From assembly GCF_003710825.1 (NCBI RefSeq), contig NZ_RHHQ01000025.1:154406-218405 (forward strand): a stretch of 64,000 nt of DNA, written 5' to 3'. Position numbers and translations under genes: made by a program. Below the pieces are notes generated by a model. It was not told where the DNA came from, searched no databases, and saw only the letters and a program-made list of their open reading frames with translations. This document shows positions 36,930 to 45,260 of the stretch, piece by piece. The stretch's first letter is position 1. The number at the start of each line of letters is the position of its first letter. The stretch is from Brevibacillus fluminis. Its GTDB lineage: Bacteria > Bacillota > Bacilli > Brevibacillales > Brevibacillaceae.

Positions 36930-37826
36930 TTACATCACTCCCTTTATGGCGGAATGATTTCGAAACAAAAGAACAGGCACAAGGATCAGAATGAGCGTCG
37001 ATGCCAAAAGAATGATGGAAAGCGCAGCTGCCAAATGCCAGTTCAATGTCACATTGATAAAATTCGCAATCAGGTTGGAAATCATCATATCCTTCGGGCC
37101 GCCCAGGATGACTGATGTAATGAAAAAGCCGAGACTGAATACAAAACAAATCAGCACACCTGCCACTACGCCTGGGATCGACAGCGGGAACAAAACGTCC
37201 CGAAACACTTTCCAAGGACGTGCTCCCATACCCTCTGCCGCCTGAAGCAATCGCTGGTCGATTCCTTGCATGACCGAATAAATGCATAGCACCATGTACG
37301 GAAACAAGTAATGAACCATCCCGACAACGTTTCCGGTCATAGAATAAAGGAGGTGCAACGGTTCATCGATCAATCCAAGAGCCATCAGGATGGAATTAAT
37401 CGGCCCTGTGTCTTGCAGCATTATCACCCACGTAAACGTCCGGATGAGGACGCTGATCCAGAATGGAATCATAATAAAAGCCAGCATCACTCGTTTCCCT
37501 TTCTCCGATTTCATCCGGTAAAGCGTGTAGGCAATCGGATAGCCGAAAAGCAAGCTGGCAATTGTTGCAATCAAGGAAACGTTAAACGTGTACAGCACGA
37601 CCTTCATATAAACCGGAGTGGTGAACACCTGAAGGATATACTGCAAGGTATAGGACTCTCCGTCATGCACTCCCAATTTCATTATTTTGAGAATTGGGAA
37701 AAATGTAAGTAGCAACATGTACAATGCCGGGATCATCACGAGAAGCCAATGCAAGCCCGGTAAGGTTGAAAAGGTAATTTTTCTTCGCAACGGCATTGTC
37801 GTCATGTGTACGTCAGCGTTATTCAT
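36930..37826 (-). CDS. potB: ABC transporter permease (PotB-like)
   Basis: Inner-membrane subunit of 298 residues. The EAA loop is LLQAAEGMGARPWKVFRDVLFP. An N-terminal extension of about 20 residues precedes the first membrane segment. It starts 13 bases after the ATPase gene and is fused head-to-tail with potC. Confidence 0.88.
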   Translation of the reverse strand: MNNADVHMTTMPLRRKITFSTLPGLHWLLVMIPALYMLLLTFFPILKIMKLGVHDGESYTLQYILQVFTTPVYMKVVLYTFNVSLIATIASLLFGYPIAYTLYRMKSEKGKRVMLAFIMIPFWISVLIRTFTWVIMLQDTGPINSILMALGLIDEPLHLLYSMTGNVVGMVHYLFPYMVLCIYSVMQGIDQRLLQAAEGMGARPWKVFRDVLFPLSIPGVVAGVLICFVFSLGFFITSVILGGPKDMMISNLIANFINVTLNWHLAAALSIILLASTLILILVPVLLFRNHSAIKGVM

Positions 37827-37839
37827 GATCTTGCGCCCC

Positions 37840-38970
37840 TTAGGATATTTTGGCTGCGCCTCTGATGTCGGCAGTATCGTTTTGTACCGTTACCTCATCG
37901 GGTACAAGCGATGCCTCATGAGCATTCCAGCCGATCCGGATTTCGTCACCGACGGCAATCTCTCTTGAGGAAGCGTACGGCAGCTTGATGGTCAGCCTTT
38001 CCCGCGTTTTGGTCGTTCCTTCGATTCGAAACGACTCCCCGACATACGTTTTTTCCAGCACGGTCAATTCGTGCATGTTCGTAAATACGGCACCATCCCG
38101 GACGACATGAATATTTTCGGGCCGAATCGCAATCAATGCTGCTGTCTGCACAGCTACGTCCGACTGCTCTACCCTTACTTTGGCAACCTGCCCATCATTC
38201 AGCTTGACCACGGCCATACCCGCTTCCAAATGAATGAGCTCGCATTGCAGCAGATTGATCTCCCCGATAAAAGCGGAAACGAATTTGCTCTTGGGGAAGT
38301 TGTACAATCGTTCCGGCGTATCGATTTGCTCGATGCGACCTTTGTTCATGACGCAGATTCGATCTGACATGGTCAGTGCCTCTTCTTGATCATGTGTCAC
38401 ATTCACCGTGGTAATTCCGAGGCTTTGCTGGATATGCTTAATTTCATACTGCATCTGATGACGCAGGTTTTTATCCAGCGCCCCAAGCGGTTCGTCAAGC
38501 AACAGAAGCGGAGGATTGAACACAATTGCCCTGGCGAGCGCAACGCGCTGCTGCTGGCCGCCGCTGAGCTGATTCGGATACCGAGAAGCAAATTCCTCGA
38601 GTCTGACGGTCTGAAGTGCCCTAATGACATGCTCTTTGATGTTCGCCTTCATAACGTTACGCAAGCGCAGCGGATAGGCGATATTATCGAACACCGTCAT
38701 GTGCGGAAACAGGGCGTAATTTTGGAAAACCATGCCGATATTGCGGTCATACGCTTTCTTTTTCGTAATATCTTGACCATCCAAAAAGATCGCGCCGTCG
38801 TTCAGCTCTTCAAACCCCGCAATCAGCTTCAACAACGTCGTCTTTCCAGAACCGCTCGGCCCCAAAATGGTGACAAATTCTCCTTTTTTGATCGATAGAT
38901 TGACGTTGTCTACCGCTTTGTATTTTTTATAAAATTTCTGTGCGCTTTTTATGTCCAAATGGGCTGTCAT
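37840..38970 (-). CDS. potA: ABC transporter ATP-binding protein (PotA-like)
   Basis: Energises the polyamine-type importer. Walker A is GPSGSGKTT, the signature LSGGQQQRVALARA, Walker B LLLLDEPLGALD and the H-loop VTHDQEEA. A TOBE domain occupies about the last 120 residues, as usual for this family. ATG at 38970 is used since GGGAG lies upstream; an ATG nine codons earlier lacks a site. It follows the amidohydrolase by 32 bases. Confidence 0.9.
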   Translation of the reverse strand: MTAHLDIKSAQKFYKKYKAVDNVNLSIKKGEFVTILGPSGSGKTTLLKLIAGFEELNDGAIFLDGQDITKKKAYDRNIGMVFQNYALFPHMTVFDNIAYPLRLRNVMKANIKEHVIRALQTVRLEEFASRYPNQLSGGQQQRVALARAIVFNPPLLLLDEPLGALDKNLRHQMQYEIKHIQQSLGITTVNVTHDQEEALTMSDRICVMNKGRIEQIDTPERLYNFPKSKFVSAFIGEINLLQCELIHLEAGMAVVKLNDGQVAKVRVEQSDVAVQTAALIAIRPENIHVVRDGAVFTNMHELTVLEKTYVGESFRIEGTTKTRERLTIKLPYASSREIAVGDEIRIGWNAHEASLVPDEVTVQNDTADIRGAAKIS

Positions 38971-39002
38971 CAACACACTCTCCCGTTTCAAATGCATGCA
39001 AA

Positions 39003-40601
39003 CTATTTTTCGTAGACCACTTTGCCATCCATGAGAGTCAACTCAACCTTCGCATCTTTTAATTGCTCCGTAGGGATGTTGAACAAATCACGGTCAAGAA
39101 CGATCAGATCAGCCAGCTTGCCCGCTTCCAGCGTCCCCAATTCGTCCTCCCGAAAAACGCCGTAAGCGGCAGTTGCCGTATACGCTTTCAATGCTTCTGC
39201 AAGTGTGATCGCTTCTTTCCCGTTAAACAACTCGCCGTCGTTTCCGATTCTCGTTACCGTACGATAGATTTCCATCATCGGATTTAACGTAACAATCGGA
39301 TAGTCAGTGTTGAGCACGACTTTTGCACCTGCATCCAGCAGTGATCGGACGGCAAATGTGTACTGTTGTCGTTCACCGATACACGAAAAATAGTGGCTCT
39401 TGTTAATCAGGCCCATGTGGTCCGGCTGCATGGAAGCAATCACGTCCAGTTTTTGAAAACGTGCAAGATCATCGGGATGCACGACTTCGATATGCTCGAT
39501 CGTATGTCTGGCATCGCGTGTTCCGTTGACTCGCTGCGCTTCCTCAAACAAATCGAGCGCATGGCGGACGGCGCCGTCTCCTACCGCATGGAAGCGAATG
39601 CGGAATCCTTCCTTATCGGCAGCAAGAACGTAATCCCTCATTTCCACGTGTGGATTCGGGCCAGATGATCCGGGCATATCTGTGTACGGTTCCACAAGCA
39701 AGGCGGTATGTGTTGTTACTACCCCATCCAAAAATTCTTTCAGACCGGAAAATCGCAACGTCCCGGAAGTGTACGTGTCCCGATGGTGCCTCGCACGCTC
39801 GATATTGTCGTCTAGCCCTATTAAAAAGTGGATCCGGGTGGTCAACCTGCCTTCTTTCTCGAACTCCTCGTAAAGCGGAAGCTCATTGAATTCCAGGTCG
39901 GTCACTTTGAAAATATCGGTGATCGAGGTTACACCAAACGATGCAGCATGGCCGAGAAACGTCTCGAACACTTGACTCTTTCTGTCTACAGGCAGCTTCA
40001 TCGCCTGTTTGGAAGCGATACTGACCGCCGACTCATAAAGTATTCCTGTCGGCTCACCGTGCTCATCTCTCACAATCTCTCCATGCGGTGGGTCCGGTGT
40101 ATTCCGGTCAATGCCGAGTATCTCCAGCGCCTTTGTATTCACCCAACCTGTATGGCCTGACGCATGGAACAAAAAGACTGGACGATCCGGCATGACCGCA
40201 TCCAATGTCCGGCGATGCGGCAGTTTCGGTTCATCCCAGTACGGATGATACCAATTGTAGCCTTGCACCCACTCGTCATCCGGCCTTGATGTGGCAAACG
40301 CCGCGACCATCTCTGCTACTTCAATCTCGGAACGTGCCCCAAGGAGGCTTACATGATCCTCCATTAGACAAGCGGGTACCACATGAAGATGCATATCATT
40401 AAACCCGGGCATCACAAGTTTGTCTTCATACCGAAAAATCTTTGTGTCTGGCCCAATTCGATCTTCCCATTCTTGCTCGGTGCCAATGCCAACAATTCTG
40501 TTTCCCTTGATGGCAACGGCAGCAGGTCTCGGGGCATTTTCAAGCCCTGTAAATACTGTGTTGCTCGAAATGATCATATCGAGCTGATTCGTATGCTGCA
40601 T
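39003..40601 (-). CDS. YtcJ-like amidohydrolase family 3 protein
   Basis: Metal-dependent amidohydrolase of about 532 residues. It has the shape of YtcJ/AepA proteins: N-terminal strand domain, VMPGFNDMHLHVVPA with the HxH motif, a His in RIRFHAVGDGAVRHAL, a second in DARHTIEHIEVV, and the Asp in VVLNTDYPI. ATG at 40601 follows AAAGGGGG. A sigma-54 promoter (40640-40655) lies 39-54 bases in front and one enhancer-like dyad lies further upstream. It precedes the PotABC-like genes, so it probably processes the compound they import. YtcJ relatives act on amides and formamides of amines. Confidence 0.86.
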   Translation of the reverse strand: MQHTNQLDMIISSNTVFTGLENAPRPAAVAIKGNRIVGIGTEQEWEDRIGPDTKIFRYEDKLVMPGFNDMHLHVVPACLMEDHVSLLGARSEIEVAEMVAAFATSRPDDEWVQGYNWYHPYWDEPKLPHRRTLDAVMPDRPVFLFHASGHTGWVNTKALEILGIDRNTPDPPHGEIVRDEHGEPTGILYESAVSIASKQAMKLPVDRKSQVFETFLGHAASFGVTSITDIFKVTDLEFNELPLYEEFEKEGRLTTRIHFLIGLDDNIERARHHRDTYTSGTLRFSGLKEFLDGVVTTHTALLVEPYTDMPGSSGPNPHVEMRDYVLAADKEGFRIRFHAVGDGAVRHALDLFEEAQRVNGTRDARHTIEHIEVVHPDDLARFQKLDVIASMQPDHMGLINKSHYFSCIGERQQYTFAVRSLLDAGAKVVLNTDYPIVTLNPMMEIYRTVTRIGNDGELFNGKEAITLAEALKAYTATAAYGVFREDELGTLEAGKLADLIVLDRDLFNIPTEQLKDAKVELTLMDGKVVYEK

Positions 40602-40639
40602 TTTCTGTGCCCCCTTTATCAAAATTTAAATTAGGTAAA

Positions 40640-40655
40640 AGCAATATTCATACCA
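40640..40655 (-). promoter_or_regulatory. Sigma-54 (-24/-12) promoter P2
   Basis: The minus strand reads TGGTATGAATATTGCT. GG and GC are spaced as in the consensus; TGGTAT replaces TGGCAC. It lies 39 bases before the amidohydrolase start. The dyad at 40776-40793 sits about 120 bases upstream of it. On its own it would be a moderate match; the dyad and the sister promoter P3 strengthen it. Confidence 0.62.
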
Positions 40656-40775
40656 ATGGCAGCAGGATATGCCCAAATGATTCCAGTCGTTACAGCGTTC
40701 GGAAAAGCACTCGGTTTATGCGAGAATGATCGGGTTGTCTTTCGATAATTGCCGATCTGGAATGCCATCCTGCAT

Positions 40776-40793
40776 CGATGGCATTTTGCATCA
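40776..40793. promoter_or_regulatory. Candidate enhancer (UAS) dyad 3
   Basis: CGATG-GCATTTTG-CATCA has the YGATG-N8-CATCR form seen near P1 and P3. The left half also pairs with AATGCCATC at 40761-40769 in a hairpin, but that hairpin has no T run on the minus strand and is not a terminator for the local genes. Confidence 0.5.
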
Positions 40794-40863
40794 GAGGTCT
40801 TGATGTGAAACCTGTAGACCCCTTGCCGATGGTCCGGATTCGGGGTCCGACTTTGCCAAACGA

Positions 40864-42003
40864 TTACTGTTTTTTCGTCTCGCTGTAGGTCAGAAAAAGC
40901 TCGACGTTTTTCTTTTTCAAGTATGAAATGTATGTTTCGGGATCAACGCACAACTCTGGCGGTTTTACACCTTTTTCTGTAATTTCACCTTTTAACAGCA
41001 TCTGGGCAACAATGGAAGCAGGAATTGCAGTAGCATACTGGGTCGGACTTGCGCCCCATTCTTCGTGATAGCCGGTCAACAGCTCCAAGCGAACGCGTGC
41101 ATCGTTGCCATTTTTCTTTCCAACCACTTCAACTAACAGCGAATCTTTGCCCCATACGGGCTTTTCCCTTTTGGAAAGTACCTTACTAAGCAAGGAAACC
41201 AGCTGTCTGCGAGGGACCGTCCCGTCCTCCAATTCCGCAGTGTCCACTAGCCCAAGTTCTTGGAGCATTCTGATTTTTTCGATGGTTGCTGGGTCCCAGG
41301 TATCTTTGTACGTGATTTCTTTCACGCCCGGGAAGCTGGTAGGCAAAGTAGCCAGTTCGGAATGAATGATGGAATACGTTTTTTGGATGCCCAAATCGTT
41401 ATGAAAATGCGTAAATTCTTCATCGGCCAACGGCGGAATTTCGACCAGAACACCGTTTTTGACCGCGATGGCGTTTTTAACCGCTTCATCGATGACCGTA
41501 TCCGCCGCGAAGGCAAATGTCGCTCCAGAGGTTGTCGATCCGTAGCGGATATGAATTTCTTTCGCCGAATCAAGCATGTTAACGCCATAGCGGCAAAAAA
41601 CGTTGGAAGAGCCCGGGTCGGACCCCATACCTGTAATCGCAAGAATATTCGCATCCTTCATTTGGGCATCCAGCTTCAATTGTTCATTCGTGACTTTGAA
41701 CAGCCCACCCAAATCAAGCACGTCGACGCCGACGGCAGACGCCGCATTCATCGCATCCAGATTGAAAATGTAGTTTGTTGCATTAACACAGACTCTTCCT
41801 TGCCGCAAAACCTCTTTTGTCGCTTCCAAATCTCTGATATTCAGCGTCGTGGTCGTGATTTTTTTGCCGATCCATGTCTTCAGTTCATTCAGTTTGGCCT
41901 GATCCAGGTCAGCTGCAACGACATCGATTCCGCTTTCTACCAAATCTTTCACAATCACTTTGCCGATGGTGCCTGTCGCACCTAATACAATGACTCTGTC
42001 CAA
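40864..42003 (-). CDS. Saccharopine dehydrogenase-like NAD(P)-dependent oxidoreductase
   Basis: Cytoplasmic oxidoreductase of 379 residues. The Rossmann start VIVLGATGTIGKVIVKDL and the later ITGMGSDPGSSNVFCRY loop follow the saccharopine dehydrogenase fold (N-terminal domain PF03435 type). Members make or cleave secondary amines between an amino acid and a keto acid. TTG at 42003 is the start, six bases after GGAGGG. It heads the operon with the amidohydrolase and PotABC-like genes and has its own sigma-54 promoter and dyad. Possible roles are lysine, ornithine or polyamine-type amine oxidation; the substrate is not decided. Confidence 0.82.
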   Translation of the reverse strand: MDRVIVLGATGTIGKVIVKDLVESGIDVVAADLDQAKLNELKTWIGKKITTTTLNIRDLEATKEVLRQGRVCVNATNYIFNLDAMNAASAVGVDVLDLGGLFKVTNEQLKLDAQMKDANILAITGMGSDPGSSNVFCRYGVNMLDSAKEIHIRYGSTTSGATFAFAADTVIDEAVKNAIAVKNGVLVEIPPLADEEFTHFHNDLGIQKTYSIIHSELATLPTSFPGVKEITYKDTWDPATIEKIRMLQELGLVDTAELEDGTVPRRQLVSLLSKVLSKREKPVWGKDSLLVEVVGKKNGNDARVRLELLTGYHEEWGASPTQYATAIPASIVAQMLLKGEITEKGVKPPELCVDPETYISYLKKKNVELFLTYSETKKQ

Positions 42004-42085
42004 GAGAATCCCTCCGCTATCGTTTGTATCCCCACACCGTTAGTAGCGCTTACACGATTCCCGGCATGAATACACTCTCTTGAAT

Positions 42086-42101
42086 AGCAACTATTATGCC
42101 A
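42086..42101 (-). promoter_or_regulatory. Sigma-54 (-24/-12) promoter P3
   Basis: The minus strand reads TGGCATAATAGTTGCT, matching TGGCAC-N5-TTGCW at all but one position. Its -24 half is identical to that of P1. It lies 83 bases before the TTG start of the saccharopine dehydrogenase-like gene. Confidence 0.8.
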
Positions 42102-42174
42102 ATCAGAATTCGCGAAAAATCGCTGACTTACCGTTCGGTTTCTCTTTTTTGATGCCATCTTCGATCGAGGTATG

Positions 42175-42192
42175 TGATGGTGATCCGCATCA
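42175..42192. promoter_or_regulatory. Candidate enhancer (UAS) dyad 4
   Basis: TGATG-GTGATCCG-CATCA shares both half-sites and the final CG of the spacer with dyad 2 (8465-8482). It lies 74-91 bases upstream of the -24 element of P3, a usual enhancer distance. Confidence 0.58.
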
Positions 42193-42306
42193 AACGATCG
42201 ATAAGACAACAGCGTATGACAAAGACGTGCAAGAGGCCTTTCTCCATTGGGTTCAGGGCTACTCATACACGTCTATGACCGACTTTCTATTCACGTTGCC
42301 CTACGG

Positions 42307-43593
42307 TTATTTGCTTGCTTTGCTCTCCCTTTGGTCCAAGACGCGTCTTGCTTTCAATTCAAAACGGGGCAGCGATCCGTTTTCGACCAGCTCTACCTCG
42401 ATCCGCAAACCGATTCTCTCGCGTAAACGAATCTTTAATTCACCTGTCACATCATCCAAAGCTTCAATCTGTACCTTCACCTGGTTCATCTCATCCACGG
42501 TATAATACACAATTCTGAATTCATGGATCTGCGCGAACTCACGTACGATCGCCTCGATTGATTGCGGGAAAATATTTACACCGCGCACGATGACCATGTC
42601 ATCTGCACGACCGATGATCCCTCCTTCAAAGAAACGGTAAGGATTACCGCAAGCGCAGGGCTGATCATTCCTTTGAACCATATCACCCGTCCGATATCGA
42701 ATCAGCGGGAAACCAAAGCGGCCAAGATTCGTTAATACCAGTTCACCGCGCTCTCCTTCTGCTACCGGTTCCAATGTCTGGGGATCGATTACCTCTGCTA
42801 AAAATTGTGATTCATTGATATGAATTCCGTTTTGTTGTAAGCATGAATAGGCGTATGCACCTATTTCCGTCATTCCAACATGATCATAAAGCTTGGCGTT
42901 CCATAAGTTTTCTATCAAACTGCGTACGGAGGGGATCGATCCTCCGGGTTCGCCGGCTGTGATAATCGTGTGAATGTGGGAGTTGCGTATGTCAAAACCG
43001 TTCTGCTCGGCTACCTCCGCGAGATGAAGGGCATAGCTTGGCGTACATAGTAAAACATTCGCCTTATTTTCTAAAATGCTGTACAGTCTTTCGGAAGACG
43101 ATTGGGCTCCGCCCGGAATCACCAACGTGCCCGCTTTTTTCGCTGCTTCATAGGCAGCCCAGAATCCGATGAATGGGCCGAACCCAAAAGCCAGAAACAA
43201 CCGATCGTGACTCGTGACGCCAGCCGATTTAAATACCTCCAACCAGCAATCCTGCCACCAGTCCCAGCTTTCCTTGGTATCTAAAACTTTCAGGGGTCTA
43301 CCGGATGTTCCTGAGGTCTGGTGATACCGAATATAGCTGGATTCCGGGTACGAATGATTGCGTCCAAACGGTGCGTTGCGGATTTGATCGTCTGCCAGTT
43401 CTTTTTTTACCGTGAAAGGGATGCTAGCGATGTCAGCCAACGATCGAATTGGTAACGATACATCGTGTAGCTTTTCCTTGTAAAACTCATTGCATTGCGA
43501 TGCAAAAACCAAAAGCTGATTTAATTTTTGCAACTGATAGGCTTGCAGGTCGACTTCATTTTCGTGGATCCGATAGCTTGATTCGCGTGCCAA
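42307..43593 (-). CDS. Phenylacetate-CoA ligase (PaaK)-family acyl-CoA synthetase
   Basis: Activates an aromatic acid to its CoA thioester with ATP. The adenylate motif is YHQTSGTSGRPLKV, the second motif reads GMTEIGAYAYSC, and YRTGDMV with a later RADDMVIVRGVNIFP (hinge region) completes the PaaK pattern. 428 residues, typical. TTG is the start, after GGAGGAAG. Last gene of the gentisate operon, 26 bases after the dioxygenase. A ligase in a gentisate operon suggests that the substrate (for example salicylate, anthranilate or another benzoate) is activated before ring hydroxylation, or that side-chain acids are fed in. Confidence 0.87.
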   Translation of the reverse strand: MARESSYRIHENEVDLQAYQLQKLNQLLVFASQCNEFYKEKLHDVSLPIRSLADIASIPFTVKKELADDQIRNAPFGRNHSYPESSYIRYHQTSGTSGRPLKVLDTKESWDWWQDCWLEVFKSAGVTSHDRLFLAFGFGPFIGFWAAYEAAKKAGTLVIPGGAQSSSERLYSILENKANVLLCTPSYALHLAEVAEQNGFDIRNSHIHTIITAGEPGGSIPSVRSLIENLWNAKLYDHVGMTEIGAYAYSCLQQNGIHINESQFLAEVIDPQTLEPVAEGERGELVLTNLGRFGFPLIRYRTGDMVQRNDQPCACGNPYRFFEGGIIGRADDMVIVRGVNIFPQSIEAIVREFAQIHEFRIVYYTVDEMNQVKVQIEALDDVTGELKIRLRERIGLRIEVELVENGSLPRFELKARRVLDQRESKASK

Positions 43594-43619
43594 GTACGAC
43601 TTCCTCCTCCATTCGATAT

Positions 43620-44738
43620 CTACTTTTTCGGTAATAAAGGCACAAACTGATCACGGATTTCCTGGTGACCGTTATTGTTCGTATAGTTTTCTTCTCGTTG
43701 CACATCAAATTTTTCCATGATCGGCAAGTCACTGACGGAGAATAAATAGGAATCCTCCAGCGCGACATGCTCGTGTAAGGCCCAGTTCGGTACCACAAAG
43801 TAATCGCCTTTAGACCAATCGAAACGGACACCGTTGATGACGGTATATCCAGATCCCTGGAACACTTGATAAATCGTTGAACTGGTATGACGGTGCGCTT
43901 TGCCATGGAAGCCTTGCGGAAGCTTTTGCATCCAGGAAGCCATGTTTGGATTCGCTGTTTTACCGTTGGATGGATTGATATATTCAACTGCATAGCCATC
44001 GAATCGATCCGGTTCGAATTGACTTACCCCCTCGATCGCAGCAAAGGTTTGCGACCATTTGTAAGCTCCAAGTGGCGCCACCTTCGGATAGCGGTCCGCA
44101 ATCGGGCGTACCATACCGCCGGCATACCGCTGTGCCGAGTAGTTATCTGGAACGGATGGCTGCTCGATTCGATCCGGATAAGACTCAAAAAACGTTCCGC
44201 CGATCGCATAAATCGTTGGAATATCAAGAGCGTCCATCCAAATCATCGGTTCGTCACCCGGATGCGAGTGACCATGCCATAAGCCCCCTGGAGTGATCAA
44301 ATAGTCCCCTTCCTCCATAAAGATACGTTCGCCTTGCACAATCGTATAAGCTCCCGAACCGTTTGTAATAAAACGCAGAGCGCTTTGGGTGTGGCGGTGG
44401 GACGGTGCCGTTTCCCCCGGTAAAATAAGTTGCACTGCTGCATATAGGGTTTGCGTAGTCGAGGCCCATCCCCAAGGCTCACGGTGTTTCAAGCCTGGAT
44501 TTTGCAAGTAGATCGCTCTTCTTTCCCCACCGCGTTCTGGAGTGAAAATCTCACGAGCTTCCATCAGCTTCTGATGAAGGGTTTCCGCTTTCCATAAATA
44601 AGGGACCGCTTGAGGAGTAGGCTGTTTATGCATTAAGTCAGGAATGGCGTGCCAGAGTGGGCCAAGGTTGTAACGCTCGATGTCCTTTGTAAAATCTTGG
44701 ACATCAGAGCTCTGTAAATAATCAGATTTTTCGGCCAT
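43620..44738 (-). CDS. Gentisate 1,2-dioxygenase (bicupin)
   Basis: Fe(II) enzyme that opens the ring of gentisate to maleylpyruvate. 372 residues with two cupin halves: PSHRHTQSALRF (His114, His116) with GLWHGHSHP supplying the third His in the active N-terminal half, and AHRHTSSTIYQVF in the second half. Salicylate and 1-hydroxy-2-naphthoate dioxygenases share this fold, but the maleylpyruvate and fumarylpyruvate enzymes next door favour gentisate. ATG at 44738 is chosen; upstream in-frame sequence overlaps the DinB gene and has no cupin character. Confidence 0.9.
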   Translation of the reverse strand: MAEKSDYLQSSDVQDFTKDIERYNLGPLWHAIPDLMHKQPTPQAVPYLWKAETLHQKLMEAREIFTPERGGERRAIYLQNPGLKHREPWGWASTTQTLYAAVQLILPGETAPSHRHTQSALRFITNGSGAYTIVQGERIFMEEGDYLITPGGLWHGHSHPGDEPMIWMDALDIPTIYAIGGTFFESYPDRIEQPSVPDNYSAQRYAGGMVRPIADRYPKVAPLGAYKWSQTFAAIEGVSQFEPDRFDGYAVEYINPSNGKTANPNMASWMQKLPQGFHGKAHRHTSSTIYQVFQGSGYTVINGVRFDWSKGDYFVVPNWALHEHVALEDSYLFSVSDLPIMEKFDVQREENYTNNNGHQEIRDQFVPLLPKK

Positions 44739-44755
44739 AGTATCATTCGCCTTTC

Positions 44756-45256
44756 TTATTGATTTGGATTTATGGCATTCGCACTGGCAACGGTGCGATT
44801 GATTTGACCAAGATGACTTTGCAAATGCTCGACGACTAAATGATTCAATACAAACGACATCGTCTTCGTTCCCCATCGGGGGTTTCTGCTTGGCGCTTCA
44901 ATGGCGAGCGCTTCGTCAGTCAAGGCTCCCATGATGGCGTGAACCACGTTTTTGGTTCCTTCTATTCCTTGCAGAATATCCGCTTTCGTTCGCTGTTTTG
45001 CTTTCGCAACGGCAGTAAGCCGGCCCTCATGAAGATGGTTGCGTCCCCATTCCGATTGCGGTGATTGGAGAACGCTTTGGATTTCGAGGAGCCAGTACGG
45101 GATGATTTCTTCGACATGGCACAAAATCTCCATGACGGACCAAACATCATCAGTCGCTTTCCAGTGCAGCTCTGTCTCGGTCAAAGGCTGTACCACCTGT
45201 ACAATGTCATCAATCAGTTGAAAAATATCGTTACGCGCTTGTTGCGTTTGGCTCAT
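44756..45256 (-). CDS. DinB-family protein, candidate thiol-dependent maleylpyruvate isomerase
   Basis: Four-helix bundle of 166 residues in the DinB/YfiT fold. A His triad for a divalent metal is visible: His47 in EILCHVEEI, His144 and His148 in VVEHLQSHLG. The mycothiol-dependent maleylpyruvate isomerase of actinobacteria has this fold, and bacillithiol transferases (BstA) do too. The gene lies between gentisate dioxygenase and fumarylpyruvate hydrolase (four-base gap), exactly where the isomerase of the gentisate pathway belongs, and no glutathione- or glyoxalase-type isomerase is present. I infer that it turns maleylpyruvate into fumarylpyruvate with a low-molecular-weight thiol, likely bacillithiol in this phylum. 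Direct evidence is lacking. Confidence 0.75.
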   Translation of the reverse strand: MSQTQQARNDIFQLIDDIVQVVQPLTETELHWKATDDVWSVMEILCHVEEIIPYWLLEIQSVLQSPQSEWGRNHLHEGRLTAVAKAKQRTKADILQGIEGTKNVVHAIMGALTDEALAIEAPSRNPRWGTKTMSFVLNHLVVEHLQSHLGQINRTVASANAINPNQ

Positions 45257-45260
45257 TTTC

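Larger units (their letters stand above)
42004..42306. other. Intergenic region between the CoA ligase and saccharopine dehydrogenase-like genes
   Basis: It contains the sigma-54 promoter P3 (42086-42101), one full enhancer-like dyad (42175-42192) and a weaker half copy at about 42150. No clear terminator for the gentisate operon (stop at 42307) was found. A plus-strand open stretch at 42080-42505 runs antisense to the ligase and has no start signal. Confidence 0.5.

Noticed and set aside
40761..40787. Hairpin AATGCCATC/GATGGCATT followed by TTTT on the plus strand
   Set aside because: No plus-strand gene ends there, and on the minus strand there is no T run. The overlapping enhancer-like dyad accounts for it.
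42080..42505. Plus-strand open stretch of 141 codons
   Set aside because: It is antisense to the end of the CoA ligase, has no start signal, and covers the sigma-54 promoter and dyad.
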